Shown: positions 48,385 through 58,303 of the stretch, piece by piece
Numbering within the stretch: the stretch's first letter is position 1
Layout of the letters: the number at the start of each line of letters is the position of its first letter
From: an uncultured Anaerolineae bacterium
Lineage (GTDB): Bacteria > Chloroflexota > Anaerolineae > Anaerolineales > Villigracilaceae
NCBI GenBank assembly: GCA_903838415.1
Contig: CAILYI010000198.1
Location: 1-64,000 of the forward strand
Length of the DNA: 64,000 nucleotides
Direction of reading: 5' to 3'
Made by a program: the position numbers and the translations under genes
Notes under the pieces: generated by a model
Seen by the model: the letters and a program-made list of their open reading frames with translations, nothing else
What the model was told of the DNA's origin: nothing
The model's database searches: none

Positions 48385-50091
48385 ATGGAAACACGTCCGT
48401 GGCTTTCGCATTACGATCAGGGAGTTCCGCAGCATATTGACTATCCAAAAGAGCCATTATTCTATTTTTTGGAGGAGGCGGCCAAAAATCACCCGGGCAA
48501 GCCCTGCACAATTTTCAAAGGGGCGTCGATTTCATTCAAGAAAATGAATGAGATCACCGATCAGGTTGCAGCGGCACTGGCATCTTTGGGCGTAAAAAAA
48601 GGTGATCGGGTGGGAATTTTCATGCCGAATACGCCGCAGTTCGTGATGGCCTATTTTGGCATCCTGAAAGCTGGCGGCGTAGTGGTGGCCACCAATCCGC
48701 TCTATACGCCAACGGAAATTGAACATCAAATTAACGATTCTGGCATCGAAGTTATGTTTGTCATGTCCAATTTCTACAACACGATCAAGGCCGCCCAGCC
48801 CAAAACAAAGCTCAAAACGGTGATCGTGACAAACATCAAGGAAGCTTTGCCGCCCATTGTGAGCATTTTGTTTACGCTGGCCAAAGAGAAAAAAGGCGGA
48901 TTCCGCATCGAAGGCGGCTTGAAGCCCGGCGACCTGTGGATGAAGGACCTGATCGGCAAGTTTTCACCTTCCGACCGCCCCAAAATCGCTCTTAGCCCCG
49001 ATGATACGGCATTATTCCAGTATTCCGGCGGTACAACCGGCGTTTCAAAAGCCGCAGTGGCGATGCACCGCAACGTGGTTGCCAATACACTCCAGATAAA
49101 GCAATGGATGACGACGCTCAAAGACGGGGAAGAAATTGTCTTAATGGCCATCCCACTTTTCCATGTGTATGGAATGGTGGCGGGCATGAACTTCGCCATT
49201 GCAGCCAGTTCAACCATGGTGATGATTCCCAATGCAAGGGATATTCCTGACGTATTGGAAAACATCGACAAGTACCACCCGACCATCTTCCCGGGCGTCC
49301 CAACGCTTTACAATGCCATCAATAACCGTCCAGAAGTAGCCGCCGGAAAATATAACCTGCGCTCAATCAAAGCCTGTCTTTCCGGCTCCGCCCCTTTACT
49401 GCGCGAAACAAAGGAAAAATTCGAGGCATTGACGGGTGGCGTGGTCTTTGAAGGCTTTGGCTTATCTGAAGCGCCCACCGCCACGCACTGCAATCCGATG
49501 CTCGGACAGAACAAAACCGGCTCGATCGGCATGCCGATGTCTGACGTGGAATGCAAAATCATCAGCCTGGATGACAGCGTGACCGAAATGGCAACCGGCG
49601 AAATTGGTGAGCTGGTAATCCGCGGACCGCAGGTGATGAAGGGCTATCACAACATGCCCACCGAGACGACCAATACCCTGCGCGACATGGGCGATGGCGG
49701 CTCACCCTGGCTATTTACCGGCGACATTGCCCGCATGGACGAAGACGGTTATTTCTACATCGTCGATCGCAAGAAGGAACTCATCAAGCCGGGCGGCTAT
49801 CAGGTCTGGCCGCGCGAGGTTGAAGAAGTCATCATCACCCACCCGAAAGTGATGGAAGTGGGCGTGGCGGGCATCCCAGACCCATATCGAGGCGAGACAG
49901 TCAAAGCGTGGATTGTGCTCAAGCCCGGCGAAACGGTCAGCGAAGAAGAGCTTAAAGTTTTCTGCAAAGAAAAACTGGCCGCCTACAAAGTGCCAACGCA
50001 CATCGAATTCCGCGGCGAACTTCCCAAGACCACTGTTGGGAAAATTTTACGGCGTGAATTGGTCCGGCAACACAAAGAAAGCGCGGGGTAG
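48385..50091 (+). CDS. fadD: Long-chain fatty acid-CoA ligase (FadD-like)
   Basis: 568 residues. ANL-family adenylating enzyme converting fatty acid, ATP and CoA to acyl-CoA. Motifs in order: YSGGTTGVSKAAV (P-loop-like A3), FEGFGLSEAPTATHCNP (A5), YFYIVDRKKELIKPGGYQVWP (A8) and PKTTVGKILRREL with the catalytic lysine (A10). Sequence style matches long-chain ligases, but chain length is not provable. It has its own promoter, a very strong ribosome binding site and a terminator, so it is monocistronic. Confidence 0.93.
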   Translation: METRPWLSHYDQGVPQHIDYPKEPLFYFLEEAAKNHPGKPCTIFKGASISFKKMNEITDQVAAALASLGVKKGDRVGIFMPNTPQFVMAYFGILKAGGVVVATNPLYTPTEIEHQINDSGIEVMFVMSNFYNTIKAAQPKTKLKTVIVTNIKEALPPIVSILFTLAKEKKGGFRIEGGLKPGDLWMKDLIGKFSPSDRPKIALSPDDTALFQYSGGTTGVSKAAVAMHRNVVANTLQIKQWMTTLKDGEEIVLMAIPLFHVYGMVAGMNFAIAASSTMVMIPNARDIPDVLENIDKYHPTIFPGVPTLYNAINNRPEVAAGKYNLRSIKACLSGSAPLLRETKEKFEALTGGVVFEGFGLSEAPTATHCNPMLGQNKTGSIGMPMSDVECKIISLDDSVTEMATGEIGELVIRGPQVMKGYHNMPTETTNTLRDMGDGGSPWLFTGDIARMDEDGYFYIVDRKKELIKPGGYQVWPREVEEVIITHPKVMEVGVAGIPDPYRGETVKAWIVLKPGETVSEEELKVFCKEKLAAYKVPTHIEFRGELPKTTVGKILRRELVRQHKESAG

Positions 50092-50125
50092 GGAAAGTGT
50101 AAATTGGTAGACAGGTAGTCAGGTA

Positions 50126-50163
50126 AAAAAAGCCCCTCGAATTGTTTTTCGAGGGGCTTTTTT
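50126..50163. terminator. Bidirectional intrinsic terminator
   Basis: A 15-bp stem (50126-50140 with 50149-50163) with A/T tails between the convergent acyl-CoA ligase and ftsH genes. Confidence 0.93.
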
Positions 50164-50192
50164 CTTGTCTGCTTGATAACTTGTTTCTCGGG

Positions 50193-52073
50193 TTACGAAC
50201 TCGCCGATTGAGGCGTGCCGCTCTTCTTGGAAACGGGCGGAGGAAAGACTTTTTCAAATTCTTCGCGAGTGATGGATTCCTTCTCGAGAAGCAAGGCTGC
50301 CACCGCATCCAGCTCTTTACGATACTTTTTCAAGATATCCTGAGCCTGTTTGTAGGCATCGTCCACCAGTTTGCGGACTTCTGCGTCAATTTGTTGCGCG
50401 ATGGATTCGGAATAATCACGTTGTTCAGAGATTTCGCGCCCGAGGAAAATCAATTCTTCCTTTTGACCGTAAACCATGTTCCCGAGCTTTTCACTCATTC
50501 CGAGGCGGGTGACCATGGTGCGAGCAATGCGTGTGACCTGTTCAATATCATTGGAGGCGCCTGAAGTAATATCGTCAAACACTTCCGCTTCAGCAGCGCG
50601 CCCACCCAGAGCATAAGTCAGCGTGGCCAGGAATTTCTTCCGCGACATGAGAACGCGTTCTTCATCCGGACGGAACCAGGTCACACCACCAGCCTGTCCA
50701 CGGCCGACGATGGTCACTTTCTGAACCGGATCGGCCTCGACAATGGCGTTTCCAACCACGGCATGACCAGCTTCGTGATAAGCAATGATGCGCTTCTCCT
50801 CTTCGCTGATCAGACGGGATTTGCGTTCCGGTCCCATGACCACACGCTCAATCGCTTCTTCCATTTCGGACTGGCCGATGCTTTTCTTGTTTCGGCGCGC
50901 AGCCAGGATAGCCGCTTCATTGACCAGGTTTTCAAGATCGGCGCCGACAAAGCCGGGCGTACCACGGGCCACAGAACCCAGGTCACAATCGGGATCGAGC
51001 GGCTTCCCCTTGGCATGGACTTTCAAAATCGCCTCACGGCCCTTCATATCCGGGCGATCGAGCGTGACGCGTCGGTCAAAACGACCAGGGCGCAGCAAAG
51101 CTGGATCGAGAATATCGGGGCGGTTGGTGGCGGCCATCACGATGACATTGGTGTCGGTGTCAAAACCGTCCATTTCAACCAACATCTGATTCAGGGTTTG
51201 CTCGCGCTCATCGTGCGAACCACCCAAACCAGCGCCGCGTTGACGTCCGACGGCATCAATTTCGTCGACAAAGACGATGCAGGGCGAATGGCGTTTGGCC
51301 TGATCAAACAGGTCACGCACACGACTAGCACCGACACCGACAAACATTTCTACAAATTCGGAACCGGAGATCGAGAAGAAAGGCACGCCAGCTTCGCCGG
51401 AAACAGCCTTTGCCAGCAAGGTTTTGCCGGTGCCGGGAGGGCCAACCAGCAGCACGCCTTTTGGAATCCGGGCGCCCAACTGGATAAATTTCTGTGGCTC
51501 GCGCAAAAACTCAACAACTTCCTTGAGTTCTTCCTTGGATTCTTCTGCTCCGGCGACATCATCAAATGTAACTGTTGGGTGCTCGCCACTGAACATGCGC
51601 GCACGGCTCTTACCAAATGACATGGCCTGATTATTCGAACCTTGCGCCTGGCGGAAAATCCACCAGAACAGGACAAACATCAGGATGAAGGGCAGAACAT
51701 AGCCGATAATACTCAAAATTGAGAGCCAAGAGCTGGGTGGTTGGATTTCCACCTTAACTTTATCTGGCGTCAATTGTTCGGCAGAAACACCAAACTGGAG
51801 CAATTGCTCCACCAATGAGACACCATCTTCCTTTTGAGCAATCTTTTCGAGATCGCCCTGAGCGCCACCACCGGGATAGATCACGCGCAAGCGATTATCC
51901 GCTTCGGAAACAATGCGCTTGACTCTACCCTGTTGAATATCTGCAGCTACCTGGTTAATGGATAAGGTTTCGTCTGTGCCTGGTTGTTGTTTAATTTGAA
52001 AAAACACCATGGCAACAATGGCAACGAACAACAATGCGTAGATTATTAAAGACTGGTTTCGGGAATTGTTCAC
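50193..52073 (-). CDS. ftsH: ATP-dependent zinc metalloprotease FtsH
   Basis: 626 residues. Membrane AAA protease degrading misassembled membrane proteins and regulators. Two membrane helices flank a ~75-residue external domain (first about 8-25, second about 110-130). The AAA domain has Walker A GPPGTGKT, Walker [12 protein letters not shown] and the second region of homology; the protease domain has HEAGH with a later Asp zinc ligand. The start is a GTG with GAGGAGG 5 bp upstream. The leader has a CTTTGG/CCAAAG hairpin at about 52124-52140. Confidence 0.96.
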   Translation of the reverse strand: MNNSRNQSLIIYALLFVAIVAMVFFQIKQQPGTDETLSINQVAADIQQGRVKRIVSEADNRLRVIYPGGGAQGDLEKIAQKEDGVSLVEQLLQFGVSAEQLTPDKVKVEIQPPSSWLSILSIIGYVLPFILMFVLFWWIFRQAQGSNNQAMSFGKSRARMFSGEHPTVTFDDVAGAEESKEELKEVVEFLREPQKFIQLGARIPKGVLLVGPPGTGKTLLAKAVSGEAGVPFFSISGSEFVEMFVGVGASRVRDLFDQAKRHSPCIVFVDEIDAVGRQRGAGLGGSHDEREQTLNQMLVEMDGFDTDTNVIVMAATNRPDILDPALLRPGRFDRRVTLDRPDMKGREAILKVHAKGKPLDPDCDLGSVARGTPGFVGADLENLVNEAAILAARRNKKSIGQSEMEEAIERVVMGPERKSRLISEEEKRIIAYHEAGHAVVGNAIVEADPVQKVTIVGRGQAGGVTWFRPDEERVLMSRKKFLATLTYALGGRAAEAEVFDDITSGASNDIEQVTRIARTMVTRLGMSEKLGNMVYGQKEELIFLGREISEQRDYSESIAQQIDAEVRKLVDDAYKQAQDILKKYRKELDAVAALLLEKESITREEFEKVFPPPVSKKSGTPQSASS

Positions 52074-52201
52074 AAAGACCTCCTCTACAGGTCAAGATGG
52101 ATTATATACCAATCAAACGAGCTTTGGTTTCGCCAAAGAATAACTTATATGATTCTCTAATATATTTCGGTCAAAACACTCATATTTACCCGATGAAACC
52201 C

Positions 52202-52963
52202 TTATTCAAACACAAGGGTCACTGGACTGTGATCTGAACCGAAAATATCATCATGGATAATGACATCCTTGACGCGCGACGCAAGCTTTTCAGAAACGAG
52301 AAAATAGTCGATCCGCCAGCCCACATTTCGCTGCCGGGCGGCCATCCGGTAAGTCCACCATGTATATTGGACACGTTCCGGATACAAACGACGGTATACA
52401 TCCACGAAACCGTGCTCGAGATATTTGTCCACCCAGGCGCGCTCTTCGGGCATGAAACCAGAGGTTGACTCATTTTCTTTTGGATTTCGCAGGTCAATCG
52501 GCATGTGCGCGGTATTAAAATCACCGGTGATGATGATATTCTCTCCAGCGGCATGCAATTGATCGCAAGTATCGAGTAAACGCGCGTAGAAATCAAGCTT
52601 GTATTCCACGCGATCATGGCCACGCTGTCCGTTGGGGAAATAGATGTTGTACAGGTGAAAATCGGGGTGGCGGGTGCGAATGACTCTCCCTTCCACGTCG
52701 AAGCGCTCTTCGCCAAGACCCAACGCCGCTTCGAGCGGTTCCTGTTTGCAGAAAGTCGCCACGCCGCTGTAGCCCAGGCGCCCGGCGGGATTCCAAACAA
52801 CGTTATAGCCGGGGAAATCCTTCTGTTCGTCGGTCAGCTGCCCAGGCGTGGCTTTTATCTCTTGCAGACAAAGCACATCGGGAGATTCCGCCAACGTCCA
52901 TTCCTTTAATCCCTTTCCAAGTGAAGCACGAATACCATTAACATTCCAGGTAGTAATTCTCAT
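52202..52963 (-). CDS. xthA: Exodeoxyribonuclease III
   Basis: 253 residues. Major AP endonuclease and 3'-repair exonuclease. TTWNVNGIRA, LCLQEIKA with the metal-binding Glu, GDFNTAH and a late GSDHSPV with the catalytic His are all present. Length is normal for the family. It is the only gene on its transcript as far as the sequence shows. Confidence 0.95.
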   Translation of the reverse strand: MRITTWNVNGIRASLGKGLKEWTLAESPDVLCLQEIKATPGQLTDEQKDFPGYNVVWNPAGRLGYSGVATFCKQEPLEAALGLGEERFDVEGRVIRTRHPDFHLYNIYFPNGQRGHDRVEYKLDFYARLLDTCDQLHAAGENIIITGDFNTAHMPIDLRNPKENESTSGFMPEERAWVDKYLEHGFVDVYRRLYPERVQYTWWTYRMAARQRNVGWRIDYFLVSEKLASRVKDVIIHDDIFGSDHSPVTLVFE

Positions 52964-52977
52964 AAGTGGTGTGCCTC

Positions 52978-52994
52978 GTTTACGTGTGGTAAAC
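52978..52994 (-). promoter_or_regulatory. Inverted repeat just upstream of xthA
   Basis: GTTTAC and GTAAAC flank a 5-bp centre, 15 bp before the xthA start. Possible operator; no clear promoter hexamers pair with it. Nothing else stands out up to 53201. Confidence 0.4.
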
Positions 52995-53201
52995 TTATTT
53001 GCTCATATGTGACGGAATGGCTTTTCGAATATATCCCCAATCACCTTTCCGTTTCGTACTGGGAACGATGGGGTTTTATGATGACTACATTGAAGCCATG
53101 CCTGATACAACGGCACGAAAGTATACCAGCAATTGAAAGTGGAAGATCAGCCCCCGGTAGAAAAACATCCCTGACCATTTAAAACAGACATCCTTTACCC
53201 C

Positions 53202-53576
53202 ATGAGAAACAAAACCGTTCGAATTCGCAATCTGACTAGATCTGCCATTCCTATCATTCAGGCACGCTGGTGTCAGGATTTTTTTTCGCGCCTGATAGGC
53301 TTTACTTTCCGCTCCAGCCTGGAAAAAGAAGAAGGTCTGGTGCTTGTTGAAGCCCGCGACAGCCGTTTCGACACATCCATCCACATGTTTTTTGTTTGGA
53401 CGGACCTGTCGGTTGCCTGGGTCAATTCTGACAACGAAGTTGTCGATAACGTCCTGGCGAAAGCCTGGCGACCCTTCTACGCTCCTGCGAGACCGGCCCG
53501 TTATGTGATCGAATTCCACCCCGCTCGTCACGGCGACTTACGCCCGGGAGAACGCATTTCATTTGAATATGACTAA
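53202..53576 (+). CDS. DUF192 family protein
   Basis: 124 residues. RLIGFTFRSSL, HMFFVWTDLSVAWVNSDNEVVD and ARYVIEFHPA follow the DUF192 pattern of small beta-rich proteins often found exported or next to envelope genes. The N-terminal signal peptide usual in other lineages is absent. Function is unknown for the family. It overlaps the LysM/M23 gene by 8 bp. Confidence 0.87.
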   Translation: MRNKTVRIRNLTRSAIPIIQARWCQDFFSRLIGFTFRSSLEKEEGLVLVEARDSRFDTSIHMFFVWTDLSVAWVNSDNEVVDNVLAKAWRPFYAPARPARYVIEFHPARHGDLRPGERISFEYD

Positions 53577-54981
53577 ACGCATCTTAATTCTGCTACTTCT
53601 GATGGCATTATTGCTGCCCACCAGCCCGGTAAAAGCGCAAGAAACCACCCCCGCATCTGGCCCAGTTTATATCATCCAATCTGGCGATAGCCTTTCGAGC
53701 ATTGCCAGCCGGTTTGGTGTATCGCTGACTGATCTGATGGCAGTCAATAATATTACCGATGCCAACAACATCTCCGCCGGATCACAGGTCATAATTCCAG
53801 GCTTGCAGGGCATCAGCGGCGTACTAATCACCGAAACGATTGGCTACGGCGACACTTTAAGAAATCTCAGCCGCCGCAATCAGGTCTCCGAAGGTTTTTT
53901 ACGAAAACTGAACCACATCACCAGTCCAGCCGAACTCTACGCCGGAGTTGGCCTGGTTTTGCCGCAAAAAGATAAATTCACCCCACTTTCCCGCCGCGCA
54001 ATTCTCTCCCCCGGAGAAAGCCTGCTGGAGGTCGCAGTACGCGAAAACAGCGACCCCTGGACTCTCGCAAAAGTCAATGAATTGAATGGAACCTGGGCGG
54101 CTCAGGCCGACGATATTCTTTATACCCCCGCCGAAAGCACCGATGCCACACAACCGAACGGCATGCCATCAGCCTTCATAAAAGTCACAGTATCTCCGTT
54201 GCCGATGGAACAGGGCAGCACCACGAAGGTCATTGTCCAAACCCAGCCAGGCGTAACCCTGGGAGGCAGCCTGGTTGAATTACCGCTACATTTTTTCCCA
54301 ATGGAAGATGGAAGCTACGCCACTTTGCAGGGAATCCACGCCATGCTCAACCCGGGACCTTATCCGCTTAAATTGGAAGCATCCCTGCCCAATGGCACAA
54401 AGCAGAGCTTTGAGCAAATGGTGCTTGTTGTAACCCCAATTACTCCCTACCCCAATGATCCCATGCTAACGGTAGACCCTGAAACCATCGACCCGGCGAT
54501 CACCAAGCCTGAGAATCAGCAAATTGCAGAAATCACTGCCCCAGCTACCGCTGAAAAATTCTGGCAAGGGATGTTCAATTTGCCCGTCGACCAGATATAT
54601 TGTCTAAAATCATGGTTTGGAAACCGGCGAGCCTATAATGGAGGCGGTTACGATAATTTCCATGCCGGACTCGATTTCGGCATTTGCTCCCCCATCAAAC
54701 CTTTTGATATTTACGCACCCGCCGATGGAGTTGTTGTATATACAGGCAAGCTAATTGTGCGCGGCAATGCCACGATTATTGACCACGGCTGGGGAATATA
54801 TACTGGTTACTGGCATCAGGAAGAAATTCTGGTGAATGTCGGTGATCACGTAAAAGCCGGACAATTAATCGGAAAAATAGGTGATACAGGCCGCGTCACC
54901 GGGCCACACTTACACTGGGAAATCTGGGTGAATGGTATCCAAGTCAACCCATCAGAATGGTTGAATAATACTTATCCATGA
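53569..54981 (+). CDS. LysM-containing M23 peptidase
   Basis: 470 residues. Signal peptide (about 1-23, ending KAQ), a LysM repeat (IIQSGDSLSSIASRFGVSL...INNITDANNISAG), two further LysM-like segments to about residue 205, a beta-rich middle, and a C-terminal M23 (LytM) domain with HAGLDFG and HLHWE as the zinc and catalytic residues. Such proteins cut peptidoglycan cross-links and act in the envelope. Start at ATG 53569 is chosen over a TTG 6 bp earlier. It follows the DUF192 gene with an overlap and ends in a terminator. Confidence 0.93.
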   Translation: MTKRILILLLLMALLLPTSPVKAQETTPASGPVYIIQSGDSLSSIASRFGVSLTDLMAVNNITDANNISAGSQVIIPGLQGISGVLITETIGYGDTLRNLSRRNQVSEGFLRKLNHITSPAELYAGVGLVLPQKDKFTPLSRRAILSPGESLLEVAVRENSDPWTLAKVNELNGTWAAQADDILYTPAESTDATQPNGMPSAFIKVTVSPLPMEQGSTTKVIVQTQPGVTLGGSLVELPLHFFPMEDGSYATLQGIHAMLNPGPYPLKLEASLPNGTKQSFEQMVLVVTPITPYPNDPMLTVDPETIDPAITKPENQQIAEITAPATAEKFWQGMFNLPVDQIYCLKSWFGNRRAYNGGGYDNFHAGLDFGICSPIKPFDIYAPADGVVVYTGKLIVRGNATIIDHGWGIYTGYWHQEEILVNVGDHVKAGQLIGKIGDTGRVTGPHLHWEIWVNGIQVNPSEWLNNTYP

Positions 54982-54986
54982 TATTT

Positions 54987-55027
54987 CGTGGGGCAACGGA
55001 GAATAAACCTGTTGCCCCACGTTTTTT
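54987..55027 (+). terminator. Intrinsic terminator after the M23 peptidase
   Basis: Stem 54987-54997 with 55011-55021 (11 bp) followed by a run of six Ts. Confidence 0.92.
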
Positions 55028-55066
55028 GCGCCAAGTTGCTCCATGGAATTACCCGCGAGGAACCAT

Positions 55067-55555
55067 ATGAACGAACTGATTACTTTCTTAAAACAAAGCG
55101 ATATATTCTATCAATTCACCCAAACACAGCTGGAATTAGTCGCAAACCTGTGCCAGGAAAAAGCATTTGCCGCGGGCGAAACCATCTTCGAAGAAAACAG
55201 CAGCAGCAAAGAACTGTATGTCATTGTGCAGGGAGAAGTTGAGATTCTGGTCGACCCCGGATTTATCGGAGTCGATAATAAAACCAAAAAAGTGAGTATC
55301 GCTACTTTGCGACGAGGCCAGTCATTTGGTGAAGTAGCCCTGGTGGATGAAGGCCTGCGCTCCGCAACCGCAAGATCAATGGGCAAGGAAGCCCGCCTGC
55401 TGGTCATTCCACGCGACAAATTGATCATGCTCTGTGAAACTTACCCCCAACTGGGATATCGATTGATGTATAACCTGGCTGCAGATCTGGCGATGAAAAT
55501 CCGCAACACTGATTTGCAGATTCGCGAGAAGGTTCTTTACGGGCGCAAAGTTTAG
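55067..55555 (+). CDS. Cyclic-nucleotide-binding-domain protein without DNA-binding domain
   Basis: 162 residues. One cNMP-binding fold (about 10-120): AAGETIFEENSSSKELYVIVQGEVEI, GQSFGEVALVDEGLRSATARS, the phosphate-binding cassette. The C-terminal helices carry no helix-turn-helix, so it is not a CRP-type regulator by itself. Start at 55067 has GAGGA 5 bp upstream. It stands between the M23 terminator and the liv promoter. Confidence 0.88.
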   Translation: MNELITFLKQSDIFYQFTQTQLELVANLCQEKAFAAGETIFEENSSSKELYVIVQGEVEILVDPGFIGVDNKTKKVSIATLRRGQSFGEVALVDEGLRSATARSMGKEARLLVIPRDKLIMLCETYPQLGYRLMYNLAADLAMKIRNTDLQIREKVLYGRKV

Positions 55556-55691
55556 CGACTCTGTCAAAAAGCGAGGCGTTTTTCGTGGCAATTTCGCGCA
55601 GTCAACGGTTCTTTGGTCATTAGATTAAGTAATAAAAGACCATAATCAACGCGAGATAGATGATTTAGCCCGACCAAAGTAGTCACTACAC

Positions 55692-55720
55692 TTGACCATT
55701 TCGGAAAAAACCTGTAAGAT
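55692..55720 (+). promoter_or_regulatory. Sigma-70 promoter of the liv operon
   Basis: TTGACC (55692-55697), 17 bp, TAAGAT (55715-55720). Predicted start near 55727 gives a ~105-nt leader to livK. Confidence 0.8.
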
Positions 55721-55733
55721 TTTGGCTTAATTC

Positions 55734-55790
55734 GTCCAGTGAAAGATAAATATGTGGTTGATTCGGCAATCCACAAAAAAGCCACTGGAC
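55734..55790 (+). promoter_or_regulatory. Structured leader RNA before livK
   Basis: GTCCAGTG (55734-55741) pairs with CACTGGAC (55783-55790). Inside, TGTGG-TTG (55753-55760) pairs with CAA-CCACA (55767-55775, one bulge). The two nested stems lie directly after the predicted start; AAGGAGGAAG follows. It may be a regulatory leader; I recognise no known family. Confidence 0.55.
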
Positions 55791-55832
55791 TAATATAAAA
55801 CCCTGTTCCACAATTCCTGAAGGAGGAAGAAG

Positions 55833-57086
55833 ATGACTAAACGTTTGTTTGTTGTTGCTTCATTTTTGATTGTTGCCAGCATGCTGCTGGCTGCCTGCGG
55901 CGGCGGCGCTGCTCCTGCTGCGGTAAAGACTCTCAAGATCGTCGGTAGCGAACCGATGACCGGCTCATCCCTGACCCAGACGCAGACCATCGTCAACGCT
56001 GGCAATCTGCGCATTGAACAAGCCAAGGGTGTCGCCTGCGGTGGTAAGTACAAGCTCGTTTACGAAGCATGGGACGACGCCTCCGCCGCTCTCGGCAAAT
56101 GGGATCCCGCTGTTGAAACCGAAAACGCCAACAAAGCCGCTGCTGATAAGTCAATCATCGCTTATCTCGGTACATTCAACTCCGGCGCTGCCAAGCTCTC
56201 CATCCCGATTTTGAACCAGGCTGGCCCGTTGGTCATGATTTCGCCCGCCAACACCAACCCAGGTCTGACCAAAGCTGACAAAGATCTGCCCGGCGTCACC
56301 GATTCCTACTATCCTTCTAAGGTCCGCAACTACACCCGTGTTGTTGCTGCTGATGACATCCAGGGCAAGGTTGCCGCCAACTTCGTCAAGAGCCTGGGCG
56401 CCAAAACCGTCTACATTCTCGACGATCAGGAACTCTATGGTAAGGGCGTCGCCGACGTGTTCGAAGCCACTGCTAAGGAAATCGGCCTGACTGTTGTTGG
56501 TCACGAAGGTATCGACCCCAAGGCTGCTGATTACAAAGCCATGATGACCAAGATCTCCACCAGCAATGCCGGTGGAGCCCCCGATGCCATCTATGTCGGT
56601 ATGGTCGTTGACAACAACGCCTCCCAGCTGCTCAAAGACAAAGTTGCCATTATGGGCGATAACAACAAGGTTAAGTACGCCGGTCCAGACGGCATCCAGA
56701 CCCAGGCCTTCATCGATGGCGCTGGCGCCGATGTTGCCGAAGGCGCGTATGCTTCCGTAGCAGGTCTGCCTCTCGAAAAACTTGGTCCGAAGGGCCAACA
56801 GTTCGCCAAGGACTACGAAGCCAAATACGGCAAGCTGACCGAACCGTATGCAGTCTATGGCTATGAAACCATGAACGTTATCCTCAAGGCAATTGAAGAT
56901 GTTTGCGCCGCTGGCGGAGATCCCACCGACCGCGCCACCATCAACAAGGCCGTCTTCGCGATCAAGAACTTCGACGGCGCCCTGGGCAATTGGTCGTTCG
57001 ACGCGAACGGCGACACCAGCCTGACCGACATGACCTTCTATCAAGTTCAGAAGGGCGCATACGTCGCCGTCGGCACGTTCAAGTAA
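55833..57086 (+). CDS. livK: Branched-chain amino-acid ABC transporter binding protein (lipoprotein)
   Basis: 417 residues. Periplasmic-binding-protein-like (Leu/Ile/Val type) with lipobox LAAC and acylated Cys22, followed by a Gly-rich tether. Typical segments include KIVGSEPMTG, EAWDDASAALGKWDPA, FNSGAAKLSIPILNQ and a late YETMNVILKAIE. Ligand is a branched-chain amino acid or similar amide; sequence alone does not say. It is the first gene of livKHMGF, with a strong ribosome binding site, a structured leader and a GC-rich hairpin after it, which fits high expression. Confidence 0.92.
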   Translation: MTKRLFVVASFLIVASMLLAACGGGAAPAAVKTLKIVGSEPMTGSSLTQTQTIVNAGNLRIEQAKGVACGGKYKLVYEAWDDASAALGKWDPAVETENANKAAADKSIIAYLGTFNSGAAKLSIPILNQAGPLVMISPANTNPGLTKADKDLPGVTDSYYPSKVRNYTRVVAADDIQGKVAANFVKSLGAKTVYILDDQELYGKGVADVFEATAKEIGLTVVGHEGIDPKAADYKAMMTKISTSNAGGAPDAIYVGMVVDNNASQLLKDKVAIMGDNNKVKYAGPDGIQTQAFIDGAGADVAEGAYASVAGLPLEKLGPKGQQFAKDYEAKYGKLTEPYAVYGYETMNVILKAIEDVCAAGGDPTDRATINKAVFAIKNFDGALGNWSFDANGDTSLTDMTFYQVQKGAYVAVGTFK

Positions 57087-57103
57087 GATTTAGCGCAACC
57101 TAA

Positions 57104-57138
57104 TAGGGGGCGGCGTGTGATTCACATGCCGCCCCCTA
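57104..57138 (+). terminator. Hairpin between livK and livH
   Basis: An 11-bp GC-rich stem (57104-57114 with 57128-57138) continues inward with five more pairs. No T run follows. In binding-protein-first operons such hairpins protect the upstream message or reduce read-through, giving more binding protein than permease. Confidence 0.8.
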
Positions 57139-57183
57139 ACAATATTTACTACCAGGGATGCGCAGTTCGCCGGACGGAGGAAC

Positions 57184-58296
57184 ATGAGCAAGCAATCTAA
57201 ACTCACCCTTAGACGAATCGCAATCACTGCGCTCGTCATTTACATTGTTTTACTAATCGGCCCGATCGCCGGGTTTGATATTCCCAACATTTATAAAGCA
57301 ATCAATGCAAACCCATTTCAACTAGTTCAATTTCTAATTATTGGATTGGCTAACGGTGCGATCATATCCATCATCGCACTGGGTTACACCATGGTTTACG
57401 GCATCATCGAACTGGTTAACTTTGCGCACGGGGATGTGTACATGATTGGCGTCTTTACCTCCCTTACCGTGCTATCGTTGACTGGAACCTTGAATGCCAC
57501 ATCCCCCGGTACAATCATCCTGGGGCTTATTCTGGCGCTGATAGTTTCCATCGCGGTTGGTGCCGGTCTAAATGCTGGTATTGAGCGCATCGCTTATCGA
57601 CGCTTGCGAAATTCATCACGACTCGCCGCTCTCATTTCAGCCATCGGCGTATCTTTCATTCTGGAAAACATCGGCCTAATCTGGGCCGGTCAATCCTGGC
57701 TTGTCCCATCTTTTGGTACTACCGGCGGCGCGTCTCAGAAAGTTTTCCCGGATATGCTGGGAAAGATCATGGCAGCCTACGGAATGGATGTGAATTTACT
57801 CGCAAACACAGGCATTGCCCTGCGATTTACGATTAAAGATTTGCTTGTGATGGTTCTTGCAAGCGTAATGATGATCAGCCTGCGCTTATTTGTGCAGAAC
57901 ACGAAAATGGGCAAAGCCATGCGCGCTGTAGCTCAAAACCGTGACGCATCCAAAATGCTGGGAATCGACATCGACCGGGTCATTTCGACCACCTTTGCAA
58001 TCGGCGGCGGACTCGCTGGCGCAGCAGGCCTGATGGCTGGCTTATACAACAATACCGCCTGGTGGTTCATGGGCTTTCGGGCGGGGTTGCAATCCTTTAC
58101 GGCTGCGGTATTGGGCGGCATTGGCAACATCACGGGCGGTATGCTGGGTGGTTTCCTCATCGGCCTGCTCGCTTCCTTCAGCGATGGATATCTTAATGCG
58201 CGCTGGACAAATGCCTGGGTTTTCGCAACCCTGGTATTAATTCTGCTCTTCCGCCCCTCCGGCTTGCTCGGAGAACATGTTGGCGAGAAAGCGTAA
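57184..58296 (+). CDS. livH: Branched-chain amino-acid permease LivH
   Basis: 370 residues, about eight to ten membrane helices. GLANGAIISIIALGYTMVYGIIELVNFAHG is the family signature, with the late coupling loop MRAVAQNRDASKMLGIDIDRV that contacts the ATPase. GGAGG precedes the ATG. First of two permeases, followed by livM after 7 bp. Confidence 0.94.
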   Translation: MSKQSKLTLRRIAITALVIYIVLLIGPIAGFDIPNIYKAINANPFQLVQFLIIGLANGAIISIIALGYTMVYGIIELVNFAHGDVYMIGVFTSLTVLSLTGTLNATSPGTIILGLILALIVSIAVGAGLNAGIERIAYRRLRNSSRLAALISAIGVSFILENIGLIWAGQSWLVPSFGTTGGASQKVFPDMLGKIMAAYGMDVNLLANTGIALRFTIKDLLVMVLASVMMISLRLFVQNTKMGKAMRAVAQNRDASKMLGIDIDRVISTTFAIGGGLAGAAGLMAGLYNNTAWWFMGFRAGLQSFTAAVLGGIGNITGGMLGGFLIGLLASFSDGYLNARWTNAWVFATLVLILLFRPSGLLGEHVGEKA

Positions 58297-58303
58297 GGCT
58301 GCC

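Noticed and set aside
52081-52201. Clear promoter for ftsH
   Set aside because: TTGACC and TATAAG occur but 19 bp apart, and a TATAAT nearer the gene lacks a -35 box, so I could not settle on one.
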